Shown here in pieces: positions 11,808 to 23,408 of a DNA stretch of 64,000 nt. Location of the stretch: NCBI GenBank assembly GCA_911728435.2, contig OU452208.1:2914001-2978000 (forward strand), written 5' to 3'. The stretch comes from Apoderus coryli. Taxonomy: Eukaryota; Arthropoda; Insecta; Coleoptera; Attelabidae. The translations under genes were made by a program, and so were the position numbers. The notes below the pieces were generated by a model, which did no database searches, was not told where the DNA came from, and saw only the letters and a list, made by a program, of their open reading frames with translations. The number at the start of each line of letters is the position of its first letter. Within the stretch, counting starts at the first letter, position 1.

Positions 11808-12720
11808 TCTTATTGTTATCTTGGACACAGTGTACATATATGTAATTTTTGTAACTTTAAATAGGTACTTTATATTAATTTTTAGTAACGAAACACCCAA
11901 ATAATAGTAATATTGTTTTTAGTTATATACTTTAAAAATTAAAACACAAAAAAAAAATAGAACTTAAATAAATTATACCTACTTCATAAAAACAACACAT
12001 GAAACTAAGTAATAATTCTTATTTAAAATTAAAGATTTAAGTAAAAGGGACAAAATGTCCAACCTTTTGGAAATGTTAAGAAAGAATACCAAGTAAATGT
12101 CGGGTAAGTAAATAGATTTTTTATTATTATTATTATTACATAAGAATAAAAAATGTAGAAAATAAAAAAACTAAGAGCAAAAAACAATTAAAATAAATTA
12201 ATGAAAAAACTTTGAGTGTCAAAAAAATCTAACAATTAAAATCATGAGGACAGGTAATTTAAAAGAGATTTTAATCACTAGTTCATAATTATTAAAAAGA
12301 GTAAAAAAATAAATTATAAAAAATATTTTTGGAATAACAAAAATCTTATTTGCTTATAAGCCTTGTAAAATATCTATTTTTCTTTTCTTAGGTACCGTTT
12401 TTTTTACAAAAGATTGTTCGCGTCAAATTATATAACAGGCATATTCACAATTACATAAAACTATGTCCATATTCTCCACCATTACCCTTAAGTACCAATG
12501 AATTAGAGGGACATATATTTCAAATTCGATTTGAATACGTTGGTTATCTATCAAGACCATAACTTATTAAAATTCATCAAATAAATAAACGAGCTATGAC
12601 ATAAAGAAATTTGTAAACATTTTATGGCCCATCTGGTATATAATTGTATATGTAATCCATATATTACCTCCCTAATTACGTGTAACTAATGTAGATAACT
12701 ATCTCAATATGACAAGTACA
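11808..12720. other. AT-rich intergenic sequence with (TTA)n tract
   Basis: Very AT-rich. A short (TTA)n run at about 12120-12137 could be a microsatellite or a retroposon tail. No ORF is visible. Confidence 0.4.
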
Positions 12721-12789
12721 AACATAGAAACGGCCCTCAGTCCCGGGCAGACCTTAAATGGTCAGAGTGTGCTAAGAGACTCCCCCGGA

Positions 12790-14078
12790 GTCGAGTAGAT
12801 GTTATCCAAAGAATTGCCACGTGCAATGTTAATAGCCTGTATGAATCAGGGAAGACACATAATCTTCTACAAGAAATGAAACGCTTAAGAATAAATATAA
12901 TGGGAATTAGTGAAGTGCGCTGGACCGGTTCAGGACACTTTACAAAAGATGATTATACTTTCTACTACTCATGCGCGGACCAATCTGATAAATATCATAG
13001 ACATGGAGTGGCTATAGTTCTCGATCGCAACACACGGCACTCAGTGATAGATTTTGTTCCATTTTCGGAAAGAGTGATGTTGGTGAAAATAACTGGAAAA
13101 CCTGTAAACCTTAATATCATACAGACGTATGCTCCTACAGCGGATAAAGAGGAAAACGAAGTTCAGGAATTTTATAACGATATAGATAGAGCATTAAAAA
13201 TGACAAAAAAGGAGGAAATCAACGTGATTTTAGGAGACTTTAATGCTAAAATAGGGAAGGGTAGATGCGAGGATATTGTGGGCGAATTTGGACTGGGTAA
13301 AAGGAACGAGAGAGGCGATTTATTAGTTGAATTTTGTCAAGAAAAAGAACTCATTATAATGAATACATGATTCCAACTACCGCCCCGACGGTTATATACG
13401 TGGCGAGCGCCTGGAGATCGTCCAAACCAAATCATAAGAAATCAAATAGATTTTATTTTGGTCAACAAACGATTTCGGAATTGTATAAAGAGAGTCGCTG
13501 CTTATCCGGGCGCGGACATTGCATCAGATCATAATCCTCTCGTGCAAGATGTAAAAGTAAAGTTGGCTAGGATCAAAAAAACCAGAATAAAAAATCAATT
13601 AGATACAAGAGAACTCATGAGAAATGAAGATCTTACAAAGAGATATGCGGAATCCATCAATAAATACGTGAAAAGTATTAATCAAACTAATGATATTGAA
13701 GACATTGTTATTGGAATAAAAGAGTCCATAAAAGCATCAAACGAAGAAATCAAACCGAAAATAAGAAAAGGGAAAAAGAAAGAATGGATGACGATAGAGA
13801 TATTGGATCTGATGGAAGGTCGCAGGAAATATAAAATCCAGGGAAATCAAGAGAAATATAAGGATACTCACAAGGAAATAAGAAGGAAGATCAAAGAAGC
13901 AAAGGAACTATGGATGGAAGAAAGATGTATTGAAATAGAACAGTTACAAACAAGAGGTGATTCATTTGGATTGCACAAAAAAGTAAAAGAAATATCACAT
14001 ATATACGGAAAACAACACAAAAGTCGAATACGCAACGTTCGTAATGATCCCAAAGACGACCAACGCCACGAAATGTAA
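12790..14078 (+). pseudogene. Endonuclease and linker part of RTE-like ORF
   Basis: APE-type endonuclease that nicks target DNA for reverse transcription. Reading starts before the ATG at 12876 (TCNVNSLYESGK near 12820), followed by GISEVRWTGSG (Glu of the active site), QTYAPTA and LGDFNAKIG (catalytic Asp/Asn) in 12876-13370. A frameshift near 13370 moves the chain to 13458-14078, where IASDHNPLV is the conserved SDH motif. A long Lys/Glu-rich linker follows. The ORF ends at 14078, where an internal deletion appears to remove the segment leading into the RT domain. Confidence 0.8.
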
Positions 14079-15325
14079 AGACCATCGCCTTATCAGCCTA
14101 ATGAGTCATCTGCTGAAGGTATTCCTTCGTATTCTACACTCTAGAATGTTCAATAAACTAGAAGATCTAAGCGGAGACACACAGTTTGGTTTTAAAAGCG
14201 GAATGGGGACTCGTGAAGCCGTTTTCTGCCTGAATACTTTAGTAACAGCTTAGACCAACGAAAAGACGTATATATGCTGTTTATTGATTACGAGAAGGCC
14301 TTCGACAATGTTAGACATGACACCTTGTTGAAACTTCTGCACAATGCCAATATTGACGCAAAAGATATCAGAATCATCCAAAATCTGTACTGGAATCAAA
14401 AAGCCTGTGTAAGATTTGAGAAATCACTAACAACAGACGAATTTAAAGTTCTAAAGGGGGTTCGACAAGGGTGCATACTGTCACCAATACTGTTTAACTT
14501 ATACGTCGAAAATATATCTTCTGAGGCGCTGGAAGACTTAGAGTGTGGGATTAAAGTAAATGGTATACCAATTAACAACATACGGTATGCAGACGACACC
14601 GTAATCATTGCTGACAGTGAAGAGGACTTACAACTAATGCTGGAGCAGATAAATACAGTTGGAAAGAGGAATGGTCTCAAAATAAACATACAAAAGACAA
14701 AGTACATGATAGTAAGCAGAAACCCTCCTCAAAATGCTGTGTTAAACTTGGAAGACCAACCTATTGAACGAGTGCAAAACTTTAAATACCTTGGAACCAA
14801 CATAAATGAACAATGGAATCCCGAACAGGAAATTTGCTGTCGCATACAACAAGCGAGGCAAGCTTTCACAAGCCTAAGACCCTTTCTTTGCAACCTGACA
14901 TTGTCCCTCAAATTAAGATGCAGTGTTACGTCTGGTCCATCCTGTTATATGGAATGGAAACATGGACTCTGAAGATCCGGTCGATAAACAAGCTTGAGGC
15001 TTTTGAAATGTGGTGTCTAAGAAGGATGCTACGTATATCGTTGGTAGACCGAGTTCGAAATGAAGACGTTCTTAGAAGGGCGGGATGCGAAAGAGAACTT
15101 TTCAACATAATCAAGAAGCGGAAAATTGGATACCTGGGCCACATACTACGAGGAGAGAAGTACAAAATACCACAGATAATTCTCCAAGGAAAAATTGAAG
15201 GGAAGAGAGGAGTAGGACGTAAACAGATGTCCTGGTTGAGAAACGTCAAGAACTGGACAGGCATTGGCAATACGGGCGAGCTCTGTCGCGCTGCGGATGC
15301 AAGGACCCTTGTTATGATGAGATAG
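14044..15325 (+). pseudogene. Reverse transcriptase part of RTE-like ORF
   Basis: RT that copies the element RNA at the nicked target. In 14044-14253 there is MIPKTTNATKC, DHRLISLMSHLLK and DTQFGFKSGMGTREA. A TAG at 14251-14253 stops this frame. The ORF at 14274-14972 then has motif A (LFIDYEKAFDNVRH), motif B (GVRQGCILSPILFNLY) and the catalytic RYADDTVIIA, all intact. A frameshift near 14900 leads into 14813-15325, with the C-terminal blocks YGMETWTLKIR, GYLGHILRGEKY and GRKQMSWLRN. Core catalytic residues are present, but one stop and one shift disable it. Confidence 0.85.
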
Positions 15326-15372
15326 TCGCCAACGCACTAGAAGTGTACGGCATTTTAAGAAGAAGAAGAATG

Positions 15373-15942
15373 TAGGTAATGCCAAGGCCTAGCAATATGA
15401 ACTGTACTGAAAAAAGGCTCTTACTTTTTAAAAGTGTAAATGAAGAATTAATATTGGCGTGAGTCGTAAAAAGTTATAATATTACTACCGGATTTTAATA
15501 CCCATTGCTTCGTGGATTTTTAGGAAATCTAAACGTATGTATATTAGCTGTGTTTGTTAAGCTGTTGGAATAGTCATATAAAATGTAAGTTGACAACACC
15601 TCGTATACTCTCGTATGAAAACTAACTCAAAAATTTTCTTGTTACCCCCCACATGTGGCACATCAATGTACTCAGGACGACAGCAGCAACTCAAAATTGC
15701 CTTGCAATTTGAAACAAACATGACTTAGACGATGCCGCGCAGATTTTGGATCAAATACGTAGGCTACAAAATTGTTAAACATAGATCAAAACTGACGTGT
15801 CTCGGCAAAATCGTCCGTTCCTGTACAGCAATGAGAATGGAGGTTTGTATTGAACGATTATAGTACAAATTCTAAAATACAAAACCTTCCTCTCAGCTAA
15901 AACACATTTTTAAAACTTAAATGGAAATTTAAGCTTCCGAAA
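15373..15942. other. Intergenic, no recognisable feature
   Basis: About 570 bp with no ORF and no repeat that I can place. Confidence 0.4.
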
Positions 15943-16043
15943 TACGAGGCATGTTTTTTAAGTAAGTACCGTTTTGGAATTTAAAAAAGACGTGCAAAGA
16001 TATCGCAATAATTTTATTTTTACATGAAAGCCTGTACCTTAAT

Positions 16044-16741
16044 CTACTTTTCTACATAATTTCCGTGAATATTGAGGCACTTGTCATAACGTGGCACCAG
16101 TTTTTGAATACCCTCCTCATAAAATTCTACCGCCTGACTTGTTAACCACTGTAGCACAAATGTTTTGACTTCGTTATCGTCTTGAAGACGCTGACCACCC
16201 AGGTGTTTCTTCAAGTGCAGGAACAAATGGTAGTCGCTGGGCGCCAGATCAGGGCTGTATGGAGGATGATCTAGAATTTCCCATTTAAAAGATTTGATGA
16301 GATCTTTGGACCGATTAGCCACATGTGGACGGGCATTGTTATGCAGCAAAACGATACCCTTACTCAACTTGCCACGTCTTTTGTTCTCGATTGCACGACG
16401 CAGATTGTTCAATGTCTCACAATAAGATGCTGCATTGAATGTCTCATTACGAGGCAGAAACTCCACTAGCAATACTCCTTTTCTGTCCCAAAAAACTGTG
16501 CACATGATTTTCCGGGCAGAAATTGTTTGCTTAAACTTCACTCTTTTGGGTGATGATGAATGTCGCCATTCCATGGATTGTTGTTTCGATTCTGGTGTGA
16601 CGTAGGCCACCCATGTTTCGTCACCAGTAACAATTTGGTCTACAAAATCTTCACCTTCATTGTGGTACCGCTCAAGGAAAGTCAATGCACTGCCTAAACG
16701 TTGGGTTTTCTGCAAATCCGTCAACATTTTTGGAACCCAAC
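16044..16741 (-). pseudogene. Mariner transposase fragment with catalytic Asp-to-Asn change
   Basis: Minus-strand ORF of 227 codons, equal to roughly the C-terminal two thirds of a mariner transposase. It runs from the VPKMLTDL linker to NIHGNYVEK and stop. First catalytic Asp: VTGDETWV. Second: LLHNNARPHVA, where the usual HDNARPH Asp is Asn. Third: YSPDLAPSDYHLF. The sister copy at 24156-25148 has Asp in the second position, so this is a lesion in this copy. The DNA-binding N-terminal part is absent. It is not functional. Confidence 0.9.
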
Positions 16742-16744
16742 GTC

Positions 16745-16866
16745 AAAACATTTGTGATACAGTGGTTAACAATTCAGGCGGCAGAATTTTATGAGCAGGG
16801 TATTCAAAAACTGGTGCCACGTTATGACAAGTGCCTCAATATTCACGGAAATTATATAGAAAAGTA
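16745..16866 (+). pseudogene. Inverted duplicate of mariner transposase C-terminus
   Basis: Plus-strand reading gives VKTFVIQWLTIQAAEFYEQG, then the KLVPRYDKCLNIHGNY tail and stop at 16864-16866, the same tail that the minus strand encodes at 16044-16165 with a few substitutions. It is a separate 3' terminus joined head-on to the transposase fragment. Confidence 0.85.
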
Positions 16867-16969
16867 AATTAAGGTACAGGCTTTCATGTAAAAATAAAAT
16901 TATTGCGATATCTTTGCACGTCTTTTTTTAATTCCAAAACGGTACTTACTTAAAAAACATGCCTCGTAA

Positions 16970-18055
16970 GTTCATAATAAAATGAAAAATAATTTCGTGG
17001 CATAGCGGACAAAATTACTGGTGTCACCTACACAAGGTATTTTGTTTAATTTAGCAGGGCCTCAGTCTAATTCAGTAGAACCAGACAGATACTGACGAAT
17101 TCGTTTCGCTCTTATTAGCAGGTCGTCAGAGTACCATCATAGTCGTTGCCCACCTGCAAAATCGCCCTGCATTTAAGCATAGTGAGATATACAACAGTAG
17201 ATATATGTAAACCGTACCATCTACTTACACAAAGTAATGCACATCCCACCATACAGAGGCCGAAACAATCCAATGTATAGGTAACACCAACTTCATAATG
17301 TTGCAAAAATATCAATAAATAAAGATATTATGGTGTTTGTTTTAATTAAAATTATTAAAATACTAAAATATCTACACTTACTTGGCAATATATCCTCGGC
17401 GATAATTCACTACTGCTACGCTTGTTACTAATTTTATCAATGACTAAATCAGCATTATTTTTATAACAATTCTCCTTATTAGTTTCATTATTATTTGATT
17501 GCGAATAATTATTATCAATTTGATTATCACAATTTTCTGGTGTAGGTTGCAACTAAAATTCAAATAAAAAAAACAACAACCATATTATAATACATACAAC
17601 AAACAGTGTGTTTCACTTTGATTTTATTGTTTACTTTAAAAAACGAATAATTGAAAATAATTATCAATAACAACCGAAAAGGGCGACGAAAGTATATTGA
17701 ATAACATTTCCCGTTAAAGCTGCCCTTATTTTTCCCGTTTTTCTCTCCTTTTTATTGCGCTCGTTTTACAACGCGATTCCGATTACCGTCGACTTGGTTT
17801 TTCCCTCTCCCCCAAACACGATCCTACATGGACACTCATAACAAGGAAAATCAATAGGAAAACAAGGTCGGTCGCAAATATTTGGCAGGATTGGACTATC
17901 TAATTTCAATAATTATAAATTTAACTATTGTAAATCGAATATACAGGTTGGGCTGCTAGCTGTTTACATTATTGGGGGAGAGTTCAGGAATCCTTTATTC
18001 ATTACGAAAATTCAAAAAATCGGTTGTGTCGCCCCAAAACTTTCCCGACAAGATA
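16970..18055. other. Unassigned sequence around the orphan exon
   Basis: Apart from the exon-like segment at 17382-17552 there is no ORF or repeat I can support. The region could be intronic. Confidence 0.35.
17382..17552 (-). CDS. Orphan exon-like open reading frame
   Basis: A 171-bp minus-strand open segment bounded by good splice signals: upstream, a T-rich tract then TTTTAG; downstream, CAA followed by GTAAGTGTAG. It is phase 0 at both ends and translates to a polar, Asn/Lys/Ser-rich peptide beginning LQPTPENCDNQIDNNYSQS. There is no neighbouring exon that I can connect and no family I recognise. It could be a lone exon of a low-complexity host protein spanning a large TE-filled intron, a fragment of a decayed element, or chance. 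Confidence 0.3.
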
Positions 18056-18056
18056 T

Positions 18057-18779
18057 TGTCACGAGTACAGATTCCAAAATTATTAATAAATAAATATAAA
18101 TTATAAATCAATAACAAACCGATGGAAAAATACAAACATATTATTTTCCTGTTTATTCTAGTTTATCTAGATGAGCCACTATTTCTCGATAATCAGGAGC
18201 CCTGCCTCTTACCCTCCGCTTTCAAGGGTAGTCATACTGGAAAATGCAACATCAGCTATTCTGACCACCACCATCTAAATAAACGCGACGTAGGGGTGGT
18301 GGCGCAATATAATTATTATGTTAATAACCAATTAGCATAGAGAAATCTGGAAACCATCTTTGATTAAATCCAGCCTCCCTCATTATCATTGGTCAAGAGA
18401 GGGAGGATTTAGGCGAAAGATTGTTTAAGAGAGGGATAACTCTTTTATTATAAATTCTCCTCTCCAGAGAAATAAGTTTAGTTGTGTCCTGATTTTAAAC
18501 TAATAGTAAGAAAACCTGAAGGCAGTAAAATGTGAACCATAGTGCATCTTGACCGTATGTGGTCTTATATTTTAAAGTAAGTAATATTATTTGTATTCTA
18601 TTATTATAAGTCTATAGTCTCTAATTTAAGTTTCATCATTTTGTAAACTCTTCTCAACTTTCTCAACTTTAACTGTTAATAAACTTAATATATTTAAACT
18701 TGGTATTCGGTGTTTCATCTTTTAGATAAGGTCCTTATTTTCAATGCCCTCGTAGTTCACGTTAAACCTAAACGTGACA
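18057..18779. repeat. Solo LTR, gypsy-type
   Basis: A 723-bp segment beginning TGTCACG and ending CGTGACA, perfect inverted 7-mers, flanked by ATAT at 18053-18056 and 18780-18783. The 4-bp target duplication and TG...CA ends support an LTR, and the absence of internal coding makes it solo. A 72-codon ORF at 18122-18340 inside it is treated as chance. Confidence 0.65.
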
Positions 18780-18783
18780 ATAT

Positions 18784-20600
18784 AATGTAATAATAATCTC
18801 TTTATTGTCTAACAGGTATTGCTACCCAATAACAAAACAAAATCTTACATTAACAAAAACAATTGCCTAGCATTAGCATATAAAAATACCCAACTTAGAA
18901 CTAACTGAAAAATACAAAAATACAAAAAAGGAAATACACGCATCAAAACGAAAGAAAATTGGGAGGATTACAAGAACAATTAATAATAACAATAAATAAT
19001 TAACACATGAACATAATTCATCAAAACAAATACAAATCAGTAGCCCGCAAACATGTCTCTAAACTTTTCTTAAAAAAATCAAGCGATACATTAAAAAAAT
19101 CAACGAACACGGTAGATGGGCGACCAAATGATTGTAGCGAATTCCAAAATAGACACAACAAAGGCGAAATAGAGACTTTTCAGGCAGTCCATGTTGTTGA
19201 ATTCTCTGGTCTGTCTAAAAATAAATCCCAACATTCGCAAAGCATTAGCAAAAAACATGCTCAATGTGGTAGTTGAAAGATAAATCACCATCCAAGTATA
19301 CACCAAGATCTTTGATTAAAGCGCAGCGTTCCAAATTTGAATTATCGATGGTGTAGTTTCGCAAAAACGGATCTTGACGTTTTGTAAATGTCACCGACTT
19401 ACATTTGTTCAGATATAGAGGAAGTCTATTCAGATCACACCATTCTGAGAGCCGACACAGATCTGTTTGAAGCTGTGCGCAATCGTTTTCACAAACAACA
19501 GTGCGATACAATTTTAAATCATCCGCAAACAACAAATAATTGCTATTGAAACCAGAGCCAATATCGTTTACGAATATTGCAAAGAGAAGAGGAGCCAACG
19601 TACTGCCCTGCGGAGTTCCACTTGAGGCTGTGAATGAACTTGAACTGAATCCATTGTATTCAACAAATTGTTGCCTTGCTCCCAGATAGGACTGAAAAAA
19701 AGATATCAGATTCCTGCCGAAGCCAATGTCGCACATCTTCTGTTGAATCAGGGAATGATCAATCTTATCGAACGCCTTGGAAAAGTCAGTATAGATTGCG
19801 TCGACTTGCAAACCTCGACCGACAGCCGGAATTACATCCTGCAGGAAAGTGGTTAGATTGGTCACCGTAGAACGACCCTTAATGAACCCATGTTGCTGGT
19901 AAACTAGCCTATGTTTTATTTGCCCAAATAACTTGTTGTGCAGAGCAATTTCAAAAACCTTTGCGAAATTAGGAAGAATTGAAATAGGTCGATAGTTTTC
20001 GATTCTGTTAATATCTCCTGATTTATGTATAGGACATATACGAGCTATCTTCCAGTAATCAGGAAACAAGTTGGACCGCAGGGATAAATTAAAAATGTAA
20101 TACAATGGTTCCACAAATGCATAAGCACAATCTTTAACCACCATCGCGGGTAGGTTATCTATACCTGCAGTCATCTTCGGTTTTAGATTTTTCAGAGCAC
20201 TTAGAATATCTTCCATATCCAAGCTCCCCACATCTACCAGATCATCACTGGTAAAAGTCTCAGTATAGTCCTGGCTTATCGAATCAACATATACACTACG
20301 AAAATAATTGGCAAATCCGGAAACGATATTTATTGGATCTGATATTTCAGTGCCCTGCTCGTCAAACATAACACCAGGAATACGTGACCTTTGTTTTTTA
20401 TTCTGAACAAACCTCCAAAGGTGCGATTTATATATATTCTGTATGCTTGCTCGATTTATATCTTTATCATTGATCTTAATAACCTGAACTTAGACAAGTA
20501 GTGCGGTGCTCCAGAGGTCTTCCACCTGCATAGGCATTTATGTTTCTCTTTAATATCCCTTATGAGATCTAAGGTAATCAAAAATATATGACCTGCGTCC
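18784..20600 (-). mobile_element. 5'-truncated Jockey-like non-LTR retrotransposon
   Basis: A minus-strand element whose 3' end is at 18784 with an (TTA)n-type tail (plus-strand AATAATAATC), followed upstream by 3' untranslated sequence, the RT ORF and a truncated pre-RT region reaching about 20570-20600. No endonuclease is present, as expected for 5'-truncated non-LTR copies. It abuts the solo LTR on its left. Confidence 0.8.
19245..20500 (-). pseudogene. Jockey-like reverse transcriptase, mostly open
   Basis: The 374-codon ORF at 19245-20369 holds an RT with its catalytic core intact: NYRPISILPNFAKVFE, QQHGFIKGRSTVTNL, motif A YTDFSKAFDKIDHS, motif B SGTPQGSTLAPLLFAIF, catalytic LLFADDLKLYR, then the DLGVYLDGDLSF thumb block. 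Reading remains open upstream of the Met (blocks LWRFVQNKK to about 20500). After 19245 the frame shifts into 19100-19306 (LGFIFRQTREF, YFAFVVSILEFATIIWSP) and then decays. It would normally act as the polymerase for target-primed reverse transcription. The family is close to the 41090-42130 copy. Confidence 0.85.
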
Positions 20601-20696
20601 CGAAACATAAATTTAATTTTATTCTTATCATTATTTCCAATAATCTAACGTAACAAAATAACTACTTTAATAAAAAATTAGAAAAATAAAATATTG

Positions 20697-20764
20697 CCAA
20701 AGCTGGGATTCGAACCCAGAACCTGCCGCATGCGAGGCGCTCTATCAATGACGCTAAAAATCAG
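20697..20764 (-). repeat. tRNA-derived sequence (SINE head or tRNA pseudogene)
   Basis: Minus strand carries a B-box GGTTCGAATCC inside a perfect 5-bp T-stem with 7-nt loop, and an A-box-like TAGCGTCATTG about 30 nt upstream, the internal promoter arrangement of Pol III genes. The expected acceptor stem does not pair and the anticodon arm is poor, so it is not a working tRNA gene. A tRNA-derived SINE or degenerate pseudogene fits best. Confidence 0.5.
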
Positions 20765-20769
20765 TTTAT

Positions 20770-21138
20770 CAAGTTACTTTATTAACCTGAAATTTTAAAC
20801 GCAATTTTCTCGACAATGATGGGGGAAAATATCAAAAGTAACCATCGCTGTATAACAGATAGAAAATGCTTTAAAATGATGTATATCTCGATCCCTACTG
20901 ATATTTGAAAATTTGGCGGTTGTGTCCACCCCTATCACAGGGCTAAAGCGATTTCAACCAAAAACTAATGGGTTCATCTTAGGACTGTTTCAATAATGCT
21001 TTACATTTTCAGTAAAAAAAAATCTAACTATTCAGGAGATCGACACAACCGAAATGTTGAAAACTTTTTATGCAGTCCTGCATTTCATGACCCCTGGATC
21101 CTAAAAATGACCTCAGTTCAAAAGCATTTATATCTATA
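20770..21138. other. Unassigned sequence
   Basis: About 370 bp with no recognised gene or repeat. Confidence 0.4.
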
Positions 21139-21776
21139 TACCGGGTGTCCCACCGGGAAGGGATTCAGTCGATTATGGAGATACTAAACTGTGAAACAAT
21201 CTGAAAATCTGGTATAGTACTTAGGTCGATGGGGCCAATTCGGCTAAAATGTTTTCAAGAATCTAGCACTTCCGGTTATACCGGAAATGGGTGGCAACTT
21301 CCTTATTTCAAATACGACCCTATATAAATTATATTTTTTTGGATTCTCCTTGTAATTCTAAACATATTTCATGCATACTATGTTGTACCTATCGCCAGCC
21401 GTTTTCGAAATATTTGAAATTTTATGAAAGGATGTCTATCCCAAAAACTGATAGTTTTCAAAATATTGGCAATTTTACATTTTTCTATTACAATAGTGAT
21501 ATGAATTTGAAATTTAATTGATTTTAGTTGGCCATGATGGCTTTAGCAAATAAATATGAGACTTGCCAAAAATAATCAACAATTATGACAAATTGTAGAC
21601 ATTAATTAGTAGTAATGATCATGGCGGGCGTATAAATAAATTATACTCACGCATACTATCTAAATGTGTTTATTATTTATGGATAATGTGACAGAGTGAT
21701 GTCACAAACGTGTGATACATTTGCTGCCAGGTACGCAGAAAAACACAAGCCATCACCAAAAGTTTTTAAACGGATA

Positions 21777-22315
21777 ATAATAATAATAATAAATGTCTTT
21801 ATTCATGGGCGAGTTTCAGTACTGTAATATTCAAGGAATATAACAGTCTGCTCAGCTTACCCAAAATGCATACATACAGTAGCTTACATGACATATAACA
21901 CATTCCACACTTGAACCAGCGCCATACATCTACATGTACCAAAATCAGTAAAAAAGGAGAAATCATGAGCCTGAGTCACTGCACCAGCATAGAAAGGACC
22001 GGAAGCTAACCGAGCTGACCATTAAACAACATATCCCTCATGCATGTTTTAAAGCGCGATTTAGAGAGCGATTTCAATTTAGCTGGCAGTCCATTTATAC
22101 ACTTTGTTATGGCATAAGAAAAGGATCTCTTAAATAGTTCGGTGGAGTGGGCCGGAGGTGTTAGCGTGTTTTTATGGCGTATATTAATATTATGTATATC
22201 CGTTCTAAAACGGATTTTCTCGTATAGATACTTTCAAAAGTTTCGGGTCCGTAAAGACAAAAATAAAACGGGGGTACTTCACGGCATATCTTACGACATC
22301 TCTGCAGAATTTTGC
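21777..22315 (-). mobile_element. Truncated Jockey-like 3' end
   Basis: Minus-strand fragment with an (TTA)n tail at its 3' end (plus-strand ATAATAATAATAATAAATG at 21776-21795). Above it is an ORF2 C-terminal block reading about SFSYAITKCINGLPAKLKS, then a stop, typical of the extreme C-terminus of Jockey-type ORF2. Only this terminal part was inserted. Its right end meets transposase sequence near 22315. Confidence 0.65.
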
Positions 22316-22548
22316 AGTGGGGTCTGGATTTTCTAAAAGCCATCGATTATTATATCTGGGGGACGATCAAAAATGAAGTGTACAGCAGGCATTTGACCAC
22401 TAAAGAGGACTGTATGCAAAGAGTTCGGAATACATTTGCCAATTTCAGTCAACCATCTATTCGGCGGGCAACACATGAACAATTAATTTTGAGATGTGAA
22501 AAGAGTTTAGAAGTTCAAGGTCAAAATTTTGAACATTTGTTAAAGTAA
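22316..22548 (+). pseudogene. C-terminal fragment of Tc1/mariner-like transposase
   Basis: The ORF gives DYYIWGTIKNEVYSRHL at its start, equivalent to the block just after the third catalytic acid in insect IS630/Tc1-type transposases, and runs to a family-like end (LEVQGQNFEHLLK, stop 22546-22548). The N-terminal part was removed or displaced by the retroposon on its left. It is the only coding trace of the element whose ends lie at 21141 and 25484. Confidence 0.7.
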
Positions 22549-23408
22549 TTTTTTTGATGAGTTGACCTTAGATAAGTTTGTATCATACGTTCACGTTATT
22601 AGTTAATCAAATTCTTCACAGACTCGAAACTTTCGAAAATATGTATTATTAGTTTAACAACTTTTGGAGAGGGTTTATGTTTTTCTGGGTATTTGGTAGC
22701 AATGTTATCACACGTTCTTGTTATTACTCTGTCATATTATCCATAAATAATAAACAAATTTAGATAGTATTCGTTAGCATAATTTATACGCCCGCCATGA
22801 TTATTACTACTACAATTTGTCATAATTGTTGATTATTTTTGTCAAGTGTCATATTTACTTGCTATCTAAAGCCATCATGGCCAACTAAAATCAATTAAAT
22901 TTCAAATTCATATCACTATAGTGTAATGAAAAATGTAAAATTGTCAATATTTTGAAAACTATCAGTTTTTGGGATAGACATCCTTTCATAAACTTGCCCT
23001 TATTTTTTATGCAAAAAAAAAAATAAAATGGGGGGTTGCCATTTAAAAATGTTGAATTATGACACTTTTTTCAATTTGATTTTTTACCCTTTTTTCCAAA
23101 TACCCTGTATTAAATTTACTAAAAAAATATACGTAGGCGCCTAAAGTAGGTCTATATCTCCTAGGATATTCTAACAAATTAAATTATTAAAGCTTCCATA
23201 TAATAAAAAATTGTAATTATTCTTTATTCTGAAAACGTCATTTTTGACATAAAATTTCAAATATTTCGAAAACGGCTGGCGATAGGTACAACATAGTATG
23301 CATGAAATATGTTTAGAATTACAAGGAGAATCCAAAAAATATATAATTTACGAGGCATGTTTTTTAAGTAAGTACCGTTTTGGAATTAAAAAAAGACGTG
23401 CAAAGATA

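Larger units (their letters stand above)
12720..15372 (+). mobile_element. RTE-like non-LTR retrotransposon, nearly full length but broken
   Basis: A plus-strand element encoding an apurinic/apyrimidinic-type endonuclease followed by a reverse transcriptase (entries below), ending in a short (AAG)n tail at 15357-15370. The single endonuclease-RT ORF layout and short simple-repeat tail fit RTE-type elements. I see no target duplication, so the ends are approximate. Confidence 0.75.
15945..16966 (-). mobile_element. Rearranged mariner with two 3' ends
   Basis: A 1022-bp mariner flanked by TA (15943-15944, 16967-16968) with terminal repeats starting CGAGGCATGTTTTTTAAGT. The minus strand encodes the transposase C-terminal two thirds. 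At about 16740, where the N-terminal half should follow, the sequence switches to an inverted second copy of the transposase C-terminus (16745-16866, plus strand) and the matching 3' untranslated end. Both termini therefore derive from the 3' end of the family seen at 23351-25310. Confidence 0.85.

Noticed and set aside
18122..18340. Small secreted-protein-like ORF (72 codons, hydrophobic start)
   Set aside because: It lies wholly inside a solo LTR and has no family resemblance or gene-like context.
20697..20764. Functional tRNA gene
   Set aside because: The T-arm and boxes are good, but the acceptor stem does not pair and the anticodon arm is weak, so it is listed as tRNA-derived only.
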